The position numbers and the translations under genes are program-made. Source: Candidatus Marivariicella framensis (GTDB taxonomy: Bacteria; Bacteroidota; Bacteroidia; Flavobacteriales; Flavobacteriaceae). From it: a DNA stretch of 62,120 nucleotides. The notes beneath the pieces are model-generated. The model saw only the letters and a program-made list of their open reading frames with translations, had not been told where the DNA came from and did no database searches. The stretch lies in the NCBI GenBank assembly GCA_905182735.1, contig CAJJCT010000006.1, forward strand, positions 1 through 62,120, given 5' to 3'. Every line of letters begins with the position of its first letter. Position 1 is the stretch's first letter. Of this stretch, positions 9,630-18,150 are shown piece by piece.

Positions 9630-9649
9630 ATTCTCTTTTATTATATTTG
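9619..9649 (+). promoter_or_regulatory. Promoter for the DUF6341 gene
   Basis: TTTG at 9619-9622 and TATATTTG at 9642-9649 are separated by 19 bases, matching the Bacteroidota -33/-7 promoter pattern (TTTG, then TAnnTTTG). The box ends 19 bases before the ATG at 9669. This is the best complete promoter match I found in the window. Confidence 0.55.
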
Positions 9650-9668
9650 TAAGATAAAGAATCTAATC

Positions 9669-9899
9669 ATGATGAAAAATTTTTTTGAAGCAATCGCCTA
9701 TGTGTTTGAAGAAGTTCTGTTTGTTCCTTTTAATTTTTTAAGACAACTTGAGTTAGATAATTGGTGGATAGCTAATGCTATGACTTGGGTTTTCTTATTT
9801 TCGGGGATCTGTGCAGCTGCTTACTGGATTAATCAACTTAAGGGTTTTGATGAAAGAGGTGAGGAAAATAAAGATCCTTCAGCTCATTCTTTTTTATAA
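9669..9899 (+). CDS. DUF6341 family small membrane protein
   Basis: The 76-residue protein has an aromatic-rich N-terminus (MMKNFFEAIAYVFEEVLFVP), one membrane helix around residues 36-57 (TWVFLFSGICAAAYWI) and a short acidic, charged tail. It matches the small flavobacterial DUF6341 family, which I recall being mislabelled as uracil phosphoribosyltransferase. No transferase motif is possible at this size. Its end overlaps the convergent purD gene by six bases. Confidence 0.7.
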   Translation: MMKNFFEAIAYVFEEVLFVPFNFLRQLELDNWWIANAMTWVFLFSGICAAAYWINQLKGFDERGEENKDPSAHSFL

Positions 9900-11165
9900 A
9901 TCAAATCCAATATCCTTTCTATAGTACATTCCTTTGTAGTTTATTTTTTGAAGTCCTTCATATGATTTTTTTAATGCTTCAGACATGTTGTCTCCTAGTC
10001 CTGTGACCGTAATTACCCTTCCTCCAGATGTGATTATTTTTTTGTCTTTAATGGTGGTTCCCGAATGAAAAACCAAAGTGTCTTTGATATCACTTATTCC
10101 CTCAATTTCATGTCCTTTTTCATACTCTTCTGGATATCCTCCTGAAACTGACATAACCGTTGACGCAATTCTTGGATCTATTTCAAGTTTTATTTTACTT
10201 AAGGTTTTATTTGCAGTTGCTTCAAAAAGAGAAACTAAATCATTTTTAATTCTAGGGATGACAACCTCTGTTTCAGGATCTCCCATTCGCACGTTGTATT
10301 CTATAACCTTAGGGTCTCCATTGACATTTATTAATCCAATAAAAACAAATCCTTGATATGGTAAATTATCTTTCTTAAATCCTAATAATGTTGGTTCTAT
10401 GATTCGGTCATTAATTTTTTTTATAAACTTTTCATCTGCAAATGGAACAGGCGAAATTGCTCCCATTCCTCCAGTGTTTAAGCCCTTATCTTTCTCTCCT
10501 ATTTTTTTATAATCTTTCGCCATTGGAAGTGTTATTCCTGTTTCGCCGTCTGTTAACACAAAACATGATAATTCTATTCCATCTAGAAATTCTTCAATAA
10601 CAACTTTTTCAGATGCTTGACCAAACTTCTTGTTTATTAACATGGACTTAAGCTCTGATTTTGCTTCATTAATATCATCAATAATCAAAACTCCTTTCCC
10701 TGCAGCTAACCCGTCTGCTTTTAAAACATATGGAGGGCTCATGGTTTCCAAGAAACGAAGGCCTTTTTCAATTGAATTGGAGGTAAATTCAGAATGTTTA
10801 GCCGTTGGAATATTGTGACGGTTCATGAATGCTTTAGCAAAGGACTTGCTTCCTTCGAGTTTTGAAGCTTTACTGTCTGGTCCAATTAAACTTACTAGCT
10901 TTAATTTATCGTCTAATTCAAAATATTCTTTAATTCCTCCGACTAATGGAGCTTCAGGGCCTACAATTACCATTTCAATATCATACTTTATTACCGCTTC
11001 CTTAATAGATTCGAAATCAGTGACAGAAATTGCAAGATTAGTCGCTATTTCTGATGTTCCTGCATTGCCGGGAGAAACATAAAGATTTTTGCATTTTGGG
11101 CTTTGAGCTAATTTCCAGCAAAATGTATGTTCACGACCACCTGACCCAATAACTAAAATATTCAT
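9894..11165 (-). CDS. purD: Phosphoribosylamine--glycine ligase (GAR synthetase)
   Basis: The 423-residue ATP-grasp ligase has the expected N-terminus MNILVIGSGGREH, the ATP-binding segment YVLKADGLAAGKGV, the loop GLNTGGMGAISPVPF and the active-site stretch YNVRMGDPETE. It joins phosphoribosylamine and glycine in the second step of purine synthesis. Length and motifs are standard. It sits at the end of a leftward run that starts with envelope genes; co-transcription with the pyruvyl transferase 24 bases upstream is likely. Confidence 0.95.
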   Translation of the reverse strand: MNILVIGSGGREHTFCWKLAQSPKCKNLYVSPGNAGTSEIATNLAISVTDFESIKEAVIKYDIEMVIVGPEAPLVGGIKEYFELDDKLKLVSLIGPDSKASKLEGSKSFAKAFMNRHNIPTAKHSEFTSNSIEKGLRFLETMSPPYVLKADGLAAGKGVLIIDDINEAKSELKSMLINKKFGQASEKVVIEEFLDGIELSCFVLTDGETGITLPMAKDYKKIGEKDKGLNTGGMGAISPVPFADEKFIKKINDRIIEPTLLGFKKDNLPYQGFVFIGLINVNGDPKVIEYNVRMGDPETEVVIPRIKNDLVSLFEATANKTLSKIKLEIDPRIASTVMSVSGGYPEEYEKGHEIEGISDIKDTLVFHSGTTIKDKKIITSGGRVITVTGLGDNMSEALKKSYEGLQKINYKGMYYRKDIGFDL

Positions 11166-11189
11166 GATTTTTTTTTCAAATATAAGTTT

Positions 11190-12122
11190 TTACTTGTCCT
11201 GGCTAAAAAATTGATTAACCTTTTCTGTTAGGTTTTTTGAAATTTCTTCATGATTTTTTTTAGGAAGTATTTCATTTAATTTTAAATTACTTAAATCGCT
11301 TGTTTTACAACAATAAAAATAATCAGACAACCCCTCTAGCCTGCTTTTTTGATTAATATGGTCAAGCCCATCAGTTAAAAAAATAACTTTTGTTCCGAGA
11401 GAAATTGCAGGAAGAGCCGTGTGTATTCTAGATGTAATTACAAGCTTAGATTTAGAAATCATATCCAATTGTTTTTGTGCTAATAAGAATTTTTCTTGCT
11501 CAGTATGTTGGGTTATATCAACAATTTGAGATTTCGTTATAACTTTTAAAGGTTTTTGATCTGAAATAAAGGCTTCAAGTTTTCTTTTTGATTTTTTATA
11601 ATTATAATACTTTTTAGGGAACTTAGCCAATTGGATAAAAATATTATTCATGCTAATTTTTGGATTCATTCTTTCTAGGGCGCTCATAACGAGAATTCCC
11701 TCTTTTTTATAATCTTTATTCTTGTTTTGTAAGGTAAGGGTCAAACAGCCAGAAAAGTATGCCTTAATTCCTCTTTTAGATAAAATTTTTTGAGTATAAG
11801 TATCTCTGCAACCAATGGGCTCATGTTTTTTAAAATATTCAATTCCTGAACTACTTAGCATCTTTTTTTTTGCTGTTGGATTTAAATGAAATGAAATAAT
11901 TAAAGGTTTTATATTTTTTGTTGGCGGCCAGTTTTTTGAATTTTCCATAAACCATCCATTCATTATTAAATTTAATGATGGGCCAGGGTAAATATTTAGT
12001 TTTTCTCTATCTACATTAATGAATTTTTTACCAATTAATTCTTTTGCAGCTATACTTTGAATATAGTCTCCCAAGTTATTTGATTTTGAATAGGATAAAA
12101 AACCTCTCTGATTTTTATTCAT
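11190..12122 (-). CDS. Polysaccharide pyruvyl transferase family protein
   Basis: The 310-residue protein has the family pattern: N-terminal NLGDYIQSIAAKEL, a middle GCRDTYTQKILSKRGI segment and a C-terminal SRIHTALPAISLGTKVIF. These enzymes transfer pyruvate from phosphoenolpyruvate to sugars of surface polysaccharides, forming ketals. The gene starts four bases inside the preceding glycosyltransferase gene, so the two are translationally coupled and likely act on the same glycan. Confidence 0.8.
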   Translation of the reverse strand: MNKNQRGFLSYSKSNNLGDYIQSIAAKELIGKKFINVDREKLNIYPGPSLNLIMNGWFMENSKNWPPTKNIKPLIISFHLNPTAKKKMLSSSGIEYFKKHEPIGCRDTYTQKILSKRGIKAYFSGCLTLTLQNKNKDYKKEGILVMSALERMNPKISMNNIFIQLAKFPKKYYNYKKSKRKLEAFISDQKPLKVITKSQIVDITQHTEQEKFLLAQKQLDMISKSKLVITSRIHTALPAISLGTKVIFLTDGLDHINQKSRLEGLSDYFYCCKTSDLSNLKLNEILPKKNHEEISKNLTEKVNQFFSQDK

Positions 12123-13162
12123 ATTTTCTTAAACTCCTTAACTCTTTTTTCTTCATTAAAAAGATCTATTATGTTTTGACGAGCTGCTATTCCTGTTTTA
12201 TCATGCTTACCCTTTAGAAAAAGTTTTATTTGCTCAATATCTTTTATTCCATTAAATAAAAACCCTGTATTCCCAATTGCTTTTGGTATTCCAAAAACCG
12301 CATTCCCAATTGGAATGCATTCACATAGCATTGCCTCACAAAGAGAGTTCGGTAGTCCTTCAAGTCTTGATGCTTGAATATAATATTGACTTTCAGAAAA
12401 GTAATCTCTTAATTCTGTTTTATTTTTTGTTTTAATAAGCTCAACATTTGATGGCCTAATGTCCAAGGGGATTATGCTTTCAGACTTTAACCCTACAACC
12501 CTAAAATTAAAACTTGGAAGCTCACTGGCTAATTTTAATATTAGAGGAATCCCTTTTAGCTTTAAAACTCTAGAGTCATTAAAATTAGCAACAGTTAAAA
12601 CTGTTTTCGGTAATTTTAAAAGTGATCGTTTCCAAAAACTTGAAGAATAGCTCGTGGGGACAATTTTAATTTTTTTTTCAATTTTAGGCATCCAATTAAT
12701 AAGTCCTGAATTTATCTTATTCTGTAAAAAAGCATTCTTACATCCCTTTGATAAAGTCTCATCTACTACCCATATTTGAGATGCTAATTTAAAATTCATT
12801 TTTACAATTTTTTGCCTTAAATTGTTTTTTGAAAAAACTCCATGATTGATCTCTTGATCGGATACAGCATCATAGCCTCCAACCATGATGATGCTTTTAA
12901 CCGAGAAAACTCTTGAAATAATTAACGGTATAAATGCATGATAGTCACTAAACCAGATTACAATACAATTTGATCTTGGTATAACAAAAATCCCTTTTAA
13001 AAGTTCTTTAATTCTGTTAATTGAAAAAAGAAAAATATTTTTTAATGGGGGAGATGCTATTTCAAAAACTTGATGCCCTATTGATTTTAAAGTTTCTATA
13101 TCTTTTATCACAAACGAAGTTGGCAAAGTGTAAACAAAACTTATTTTTTTTGGCTTAAACAT
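12119..13162 (-). CDS. Glycosyltransferase group 1 (GT4-like)
   Basis: The 347-residue protein shows a GT-B layout. The C-terminal half carries VLTVANFNDSRVLKLKGIP and the donor-binding E-x7-E region EGLPNSLCEAMLCE, typical of GT4 retaining transferases. It overlaps the GH3-like gene by eight bases and the pyruvyl transferase gene by four. Donor and acceptor cannot be deduced, but a cell-surface or exopolysaccharide is the natural substrate in this context. Confidence 0.85.
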   Translation of the reverse strand: MFKPKKISFVYTLPTSFVIKDIETLKSIGHQVFEIASPPLKNIFLFSINRIKELLKGIFVIPRSNCIVIWFSDYHAFIPLIISRVFSVKSIIMVGGYDAVSDQEINHGVFSKNNLRQKIVKMNFKLASQIWVVDETLSKGCKNAFLQNKINSGLINWMPKIEKKIKIVPTSYSSSFWKRSLLKLPKTVLTVANFNDSRVLKLKGIPLILKLASELPSFNFRVVGLKSESIIPLDIRPSNVELIKTKNKTELRDYFSESQYYIQASRLEGLPNSLCEAMLCECIPIGNAVFGIPKAIGNTGFLFNGIKDIEQIKLFLKGKHDKTGIAARQNIIDLFNEEKRVKEFKKI

Positions 13163-14648
13163 GATTAGTTTTTAGAGATAGTCTATTTGCTATTTTTCTA
13201 TCATTGCTTAATCTTGGCACTTTGTTTTGCCCTCCAAGTTTTCCTATTTTTTTCATATAACTTTCAAAACCACGCTCTACTACGAGAGAAATATTGATTG
13301 GTTTTAAGACTTTTCCTTTTATTAAATCATCATAATATATATTTTGTTTTCTCATCTCGATGTCAAGTGCTTTTGAAAACTCTTTAATGTTCTTGGGTGG
13401 TGTTTTAAAATCAATTAACCAATCGTGATATGGTAAACCTGAGTTTGGGTTTATTTGAGGTGCTACCGTAAATTCACGAACTTCAATTGGAGTTGAATTA
13501 ATTACATTTTTCAATGCTGTTTCAACTTCTTTGCTAATAACATGCTCCCCAAACGCTGAAATAAAATGCTTGATTCTTCCCGTAATAACTATTCTGTAGG
13601 GTTTGTCAGAAACAAAGGACACAGTGTCTCCAATATTATATGACCAAAGCCCAGCATTTGATGATAAAATCAAAACATAATTAACCCCTAGCTTTACGTC
13701 TTTTAGAGAAATTCTTTCATGATCAGAATCCAAGAATTTCTCTACTTCAATAAATTCATAAAAAATTCCATTATTTAAAAGCAAGAGAAGTCCTTTCCCT
13801 TGAGGTTTGTCTTGATAGGCAAGAAACCCTTCTGAAGCAGGAAAAACCTCAACAGAGTCTACCTTTCTACCTATTAAGCTGTCAAATAAGCCTTGGTATG
13901 GTTCAAAATTAACTCCTCCATAAATAAATAGAGAAAAGTTTGGAAATTGTTTGCCTACACTATTTCGCGAATTGCATATTATTTTTTCAAAATACATCTG
14001 AACCCAAGAAGGAATTCCTCCTATAACTGTCATATTTTGATCAATGGTTTCCTTTACAATTTCATCAACCTTATCTTCCCAGTCTTCAATGCAATTTGTC
14101 TCCCAAGTTGGCATTCTGTTTTTTTGTAAATATGATGGTACAAAATGAGCTACAATACCTGAAAGTCTTCCAATAGAAATTCCATTTATATTTTCTAAAA
14201 CTGGACTTCCCTGAATAAATATTTGCTTTCCATTAACAAAGTCGACGTTTCCTGTTTGTTCTATATAATTTAAAATAGCATCTCTAGCAGAATTAATATG
14301 TGTAGGCATTGAATCCTTTGTTATTGGTATATATTTTGCACCTGAAGTTGTTCCGCTTGTTTTTGCAAAATACAATGGCTTTCCGGGCCATAAAACATCT
14401 TTTTCTCCTGCTATTATTGATTCAACATAAGGTCTAATTCCTTCATAATCATTTATCGGCACATTGGATTTAAAGTCTTCATAGTTTTTTATTAATTCGA
14501 AATCATGATCTCTACCAAATTTTGTTTGTGAAGCATTTTTAATTAAATCCTTTAAAGTTTTTTCTTGAGCACTAATTGGATTTTCAATCCATTTTTTGTT
14601 TTTCCAAACAATAAATTTTGCGAAAAGTTTAGCAGCTACTTTTTTCAT
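13155..14648 (-). CDS. GH3 auxin-responsive promoter family protein (acyl-adenylating ligase)
   Basis: The 497-residue protein belongs to the GH3 branch of the ANL adenylate-forming superfamily. The phosphate-binding loop FAKTSGTTSGAKYIPIT lies near residues 103-119, and IGDTVSF and the hinge region ITGRIKHFISAFGEHV are present. Plant members conjugate amino acids to acyl acids; bacterial substrates are mostly unknown. It starts three bases after the M23 peptidase gene ends and overlaps the GT4 gene, suggesting a role in decorating an envelope component. That is inference. Confidence 0.85.
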   Translation of the reverse strand: MKKVAAKLFAKFIVWKNKKWIENPISAQEKTLKDLIKNASQTKFGRDHDFELIKNYEDFKSNVPINDYEGIRPYVESIIAGEKDVLWPGKPLYFAKTSGTTSGAKYIPITKDSMPTHINSARDAILNYIEQTGNVDFVNGKQIFIQGSPVLENINGISIGRLSGIVAHFVPSYLQKNRMPTWETNCIEDWEDKVDEIVKETIDQNMTVIGGIPSWVQMYFEKIICNSRNSVGKQFPNFSLFIYGGVNFEPYQGLFDSLIGRKVDSVEVFPASEGFLAYQDKPQGKGLLLLLNNGIFYEFIEVEKFLDSDHERISLKDVKLGVNYVLILSSNAGLWSYNIGDTVSFVSDKPYRIVITGRIKHFISAFGEHVISKEVETALKNVINSTPIEVREFTVAPQINPNSGLPYHDWLIDFKTPPKNIKEFSKALDIEMRKQNIYYDDLIKGKVLKPINISLVVERGFESYMKKIGKLGGQNKVPRLSNDRKIANRLSLKTNHV

Positions 14649-14651
14649 TTA

Positions 14652-15518
14652 CTATCTTGAGAAGTCTATAAATTTTTCTGGATCTAGAGGGTATCCTTCT
14701 GCCCACAGCTCAAAATGAAGGTGAAATCCTGTAGAAAACTCCCCTGTATTTCCAGCGGAAGCTATAACCTCTCCTGCTTCAACACTCTCGCCTTGTTGCT
14801 TTGATAAGGACGCGTTGTGTTTATAAACTGACAAAAGTCCATATGGGTGTTCTAAAATTATCACATAACCTGTCTCTGCGGTCCATTCTGAAAAAATAAC
14901 CGTTCCCTCTGCCACAGATTTTATTGGTGTGTTTTCTTTTAACGCTATATCTACAGCAAAATGCTTTTCATCTATATTGAATTTTTCTGACACTATTCCT
15001 TTTGCTGGTGTAAATAAGATAAAAAGTGGTTTGTCTTCATTATCACTAATTATATTGTATTTATCCTCTTCTGCAACTATCAATCGCAATATTGAATCTT
15101 CTTCCGATGTTTTTATTGGATTTTCAAATAGCTTTTGAGTATTATCTATAGCTAAAGTGGATATCTCTTCTGCTTTAATATTTCCAGAAAGTGCACTTTT
15201 TATTGCATGAAGATATCTCTGCTGTTTTTCTATTTTCAATGTTATTGAATCAATTTTAATAGCATTTGAAATTGCTTCTATTCTCATTTTACTTGATGGA
15301 TATCCTGGAATAAACTCTTTAATTGGAGAATAGGAAATAATAAAATAGGTGGTGGTTGCTATTATTGTAATAGACAAAACTGAAGCTAGAATGACAGCAA
15401 CTCTTGAAAGCGTAAAGTGAAACTTGTCTTCAAAAGTGTCTTCGCTTATAACTACTATTCTGTATTGATTAAATAATTTTTTAAATCCAGATATTTTATT
15501 TTGTTTTTCATCACTCAT
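14652..15518 (-). CDS. M23 family metallopeptidase (LytM-type, membrane-anchored)
   Basis: The protein has a short cytoplasmic N-terminus, one membrane helix (about residues 30-55), a coiled stretch and a C-terminal LytM domain. Zn-site motifs are HFAVDIAL near the start of the domain and HLHFELW near its end. Such proteins cut peptidoglycan cross-links or regulate amidases. The frame is open to an upstream ATG at 15527, but a -7 box at 15525-15532 overlaps that codon, so I chose the ATG at 15518 (MSDEKQNK), giving 288 residues. It heads the leftward polysaccharide operon. Confidence 0.85.
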   Translation of the reverse strand: MSDEKQNKISGFKKLFNQYRIVVISEDTFEDKFHFTLSRVAVILASVLSITIIATTTYFIISYSPIKEFIPGYPSSKMRIEAISNAIKIDSITLKIEKQQRYLHAIKSALSGNIKAEEISTLAIDNTQKLFENPIKTSEEDSILRLIVAEEDKYNIISDNEDKPLFILFTPAKGIVSEKFNIDEKHFAVDIALKENTPIKSVAEGTVIFSEWTAETGYVIILEHPYGLLSVYKHNASLSKQQGESVEAGEVIASAGNTGEFSTGFHLHFELWAEGYPLDPEKFIDFSR

Positions 15519-15524
15519 CTTAAA

Positions 15525-15532
15525 CAAAGATA
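15525..15532 (-). promoter_or_regulatory. -7 box for the M23 peptidase operon
   Basis: On the minus strand these bases read TATCTTTG, a match to TAnnTTTG. The box ends only six bases before the ATG at 15518, so the transcript would be nearly leaderless. This decides the start codon of the M23 gene. Confidence 0.45.
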
Positions 15533-15563
15533 CAACTTCAACTATGATAATCGCCCCTTGGTT

Positions 15564-15591
15564 TTTGCTTTGAAATATTTCTTTATCTTTG
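15564..15591 (+). promoter_or_regulatory. Candidate promoter for tatA
   Basis: TTTG at 15564-15567 and TATCTTTG at 15584-15591 are separated by 16 bases. This is slightly short of the usual 19-21 but otherwise matches the Bacteroidota -33/-7 pattern. The box ends 18 bases before the tatA start codon. Confidence 0.45.
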
Positions 15592-15609
15592 TTTTAAATA
15601 TATTTTAAT

Positions 15610-15798
15610 ATGTTAAGTAATATTTTAAACGGAATGATTGGTGGTCCTCAAGTTATTTTAATTTTGGCAGCTGTTTTATTATTATTTGGTGGTCGAAAAA
15701 TCCCTGAACTTATGAGAGGCTTAGGAAGTGGTATTAAGGAGTTTAAAAATGCTTCTAAAGAAGAAGATTCCAAAAAAGAAGATAAGGAGAAAAAATAA
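15610..15798 (+). CDS. tatA: Sec-independent protein translocase TatA/TatE
   Basis: The 62-residue protein has one N-terminal membrane helix (about residues 12-27), the conserved hinge [21 protein letters not shown] and a short, highly charged Lys/Glu tail. This is the complete TatA/TatE pattern; TatA forms the pore of the twin-arginine pathway that exports folded proteins. tatC is not in this window. It converges on the DUF4837 gene with three bases between the stops. Confidence 0.9.
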   Translation: MLSNILNGMIGGPQVILILAAVLLLFGGRKIPELMRGLGSGIKEFKNASKEEDSKKEDKEKK

Positions 15799-15801
15799 AT
15801 T

Positions 15802-16809
15802 TCACCTATTTTTATTGAACGAAACACTTTTAATTATTGTTTCCAACTCAAACATGTAATCTCTCTTGCTCATTGAGGGAGCAAAAACAAACCCTTCTAT
15901 TGCTATCCATCTTTTTCTAAGTGTGTCGGATGTTAAATAATTTATAAATGGTCCTGCCATATAATCGTTAGCTACTTCCCAAGTCCCCTTTGTTAAGTAG
16001 GACGCTCCTCCTAACAACTGTGTTTTATAAAAATACGGTTTATAAGCCTTTTCAGTAATCATATATGAGCCTTTTAATCTTCCAGGTATATGTGTTTTTC
16101 CTATTGAATCTCTAAGTCCTATTATTGACTTGGATATATTTTTGTCAAATATTTTGATTGGAATTGAATAAACAATAAGGTTTAGATGTCCTTTGGATAT
16201 GCGTTTTTGAACCCATATAAAATTAGCAGTGTCCTTAACTACTTTATATGCTGAAGGATACTTAATTTGAACTTCAAACCTGTTTTGAATGTTTCTTTCC
16301 GTGCTCAAAGACTTTGAAATTCGTCTTGACTTTTCTTTGATTTCATTCTCAACAAATACTCCTTTTATTAATTTTTCATTTTGTTCTAGAAAAAACATCA
16401 TCTCCTCAGAATCAGCGCCATGTATTTTTGCAACAACCTGAGGCCTAGCATACAAGTCTGAGTAAAGATTAAACTTAGCTACTGAATCTTTCACAAATTG
16501 AATTATATTTCTAGAGTGTCTTGCGAAACCGTTAAAAATTTTTGGTTCTAAATATTTAAATGAAAATTGAGGTTCGTCAATTGGAAGTCCTTCATATGTT
16601 TCCCCTAAAGAAGATCTCACTTTTTTTCCTAAATCTCCTTCCCAGTTGGTTTTTGTCATAACAACATTCACCGTATTTATATTACCACTAGAATCTGGAG
16701 TATATCTAACTGATGGTTTGCTGTCACAAGTAACAAGAGTGAAAAAAATAAACAAAACACCTGATATTATGTTTAAAGAGAAAAAAAAGTTTTTTATAAC
16801 AGCATTCAT
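15802..16809 (-). CDS. DUF4837 family lipoprotein
   Basis: The 335-residue protein has a hydrophobic N-terminus ending in LVTC with a likely lipidated Cys28. A beta-rich body follows, with tryptophan-rich segments such as TKGTWEVANDYMAGPF. This fits DUF4837, a family of Bacteroidota lipoproteins without known function. It lies 29 bases downstream of pgk on the same strand, and the two may be co-transcribed. I see no catalytic motif. Confidence 0.75.
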   Translation of the reverse strand: MNAVIKNFFFSLNIISGVLFIFFTLVTCDSKPSVRYTPDSSGNINTVNVVMTKTNWEGDLGKKVRSSLGETYEGLPIDEPQFSFKYLEPKIFNGFARHSRNIIQFVKDSVAKFNLYSDLYARPQVVAKIHGADSEEMMFFLEQNEKLIKGVFVENEIKEKSRRISKSLSTERNIQNRFEVQIKYPSAYKVVKDTANFIWVQKRISKGHLNLIVYSIPIKIFDKNISKSIIGLRDSIGKTHIPGRLKGSYMITEKAYKPYFYKTQLLGGASYLTKGTWEVANDYMAGPFINYLTSDTLRKRWIAIEGFVFAPSMSKRDYMFELETIIKSVSFNKNR

Positions 16810-16838
16810 TTAATAAATATATAAAATAAGTTTGAGGG

Positions 16839-18020
16839 TTAATTTAAGGCCTCTATTCCTGGAAGTTTTTTACCTTCCAGGCTCTCAAGCATAGCTCCTC
16901 CTCCTGTGGAAACATAGCTCATTTTATTGGCAAAGCCAAATTTTTTAACTGCTGCCACCGAGTCTCCTCCTCCCACTAGTGAAAAAGCTCCTTTAGATGT
17001 GGCCTCTGCAATTAACTCTCCTAACGCTATCGTTCCTTTAGAAAAATTATTAAATTCAAATACTCCCAAAGGGCCGTTCCATAAAATTGTTTTTGATTTT
17101 TGTATTAAAGGTTTGATTCTTTCAATACTTTCTGGTCCAAAATCCAAGCCCTGCCATCCTAGGGGAATATTGCTAATTGAACATGTTTTAGTGTTAGCTG
17201 AATTGCTAAAGCTATCTGCTATTATTACATCTGATGGCAAGTGAATTTGCACTTCTTTTTCTTTGGCTTTTTCTATCAACTTCAACGCATATTCACAAAA
17301 ATCTGGCTCACATATTGAGTCTCCTATTGAACCTCCTTGAGCTTGAATAAAAGTATATGCCATTCCCCCTCCAATAAGAATGTCGTTTACCGAATCCAGA
17401 AGACTTTCAATGATTGTGATTTTAGAAGATACTTTAGCCCCTCCTAAAATAGCAAGTATTGGTTTTTTTCCTTTATTAACTATTTTATCAATAGAGTTAA
17501 CTTCTTTTTCTAGTAGTTTCCCTAAATATTTGTTTTTGAAAAATTGCGCTATAATCGTTGTAGAAGAATGAGCCCTATGAGCTGTTCCAAAAGCATCATT
17601 TATATATACTGTTCCTAATCTAGATAATTGCTTAGCAAAAGTGATTTCTCCTTTTGTTTCTTCTGGGTGAAATCTAATGTTTTCCATTAATACTACTTCG
17701 CCTGAACGCAGTGATTTGGTCATTAACTCTGCTTTTTCTCCAATTGTTGAAGAACAAAAAAGGACTTTTTGTTTCAATATCCTTGAGACCTCATCTACAA
17801 TTAATGAGCATGAAAAATTTGCATCAACACCTTTTGGCCTTCCTATATGCGTTAGAAGGATTACGCTTCCCCCTTTTTTTAATACCGTCAAAATAGTTTC
17901 TTTTGAGGCTTCTATTCTTGTTGTGTCTGTTACTTTATTTTTATTATCCAAAGGAACGTTGTAGTCAACTCTAATAATAACACGCTCTCCTTCAAAGTTT
18001 ACATTCTTGATTGTGTTCAT
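16839..18020 (-). CDS. pgk: Phosphoglycerate kinase
   Basis: The 393-residue protein has the canonical motifs: substrate-binding VIIRVDYNVPLD at the N-terminus, THIGRPKG, MENIRFHPEE, the hinge ILGGAKVSSKI and the nucleotide-binding C-terminus with FSLVGGGDSVAA and YVSTGGGAMLE. It catalyses ATP formation from 1,3-bisphosphoglycerate in glycolysis. Length is normal. It is transcribed leftward from the gap shared with holB. Confidence 0.97.
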   Translation of the reverse strand: MNTIKNVNFEGERVIIRVDYNVPLDNKNKVTDTTRIEASKETILTVLKKGGSVILLTHIGRPKGVDANFSCSLIVDEVSRILKQKVLFCSSTIGEKAELMTKSLRSGEVVLMENIRFHPEETKGEITFAKQLSRLGTVYINDAFGTAHRAHSSTTIIAQFFKNKYLGKLLEKEVNSIDKIVNKGKKPILAILGGAKVSSKITIIESLLDSVNDILIGGGMAYTFIQAQGGSIGDSICEPDFCEYALKLIEKAKEKEVQIHLPSDVIIADSFSNSANTKTCSISNIPLGWQGLDFGPESIERIKPLIQKSKTILWNGPLGVFEFNNFSKGTIALGELIAEATSKGAFSLVGGGDSVAAVKKFGFANKMSYVSTGGGAMLESLEGKKLPGIEALN

Positions 18021-18037
18021 GAAATCTATTTATAGAA

Positions 18038-18045
18038 CAAAATTA
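18038..18045 (-). promoter_or_regulatory. Candidate -7 box for pgk
   Basis: The minus strand reads TAATTTTG, fitting TAnnTTTG, 17 bases before the pgk start codon. No -33 TTG at normal spacing was found. Confidence 0.4.
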
Positions 18046-18150
18046 GAACAATTTTTATGCTCATGGCTACTTTTCTAAACCAATAAATACGATAAGTTTC
18101 TGAGGAAAAAATAATATGTACTTTTAAGCTTGTTTTTATACTAAAATAAA

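Noticed and set aside
9669-9899. Uracil phosphoribosyltransferase label for the 76-residue protein
   Set aside because: Far too short and without a PRPP-binding motif; it is a small membrane protein of the DUF6341 type.
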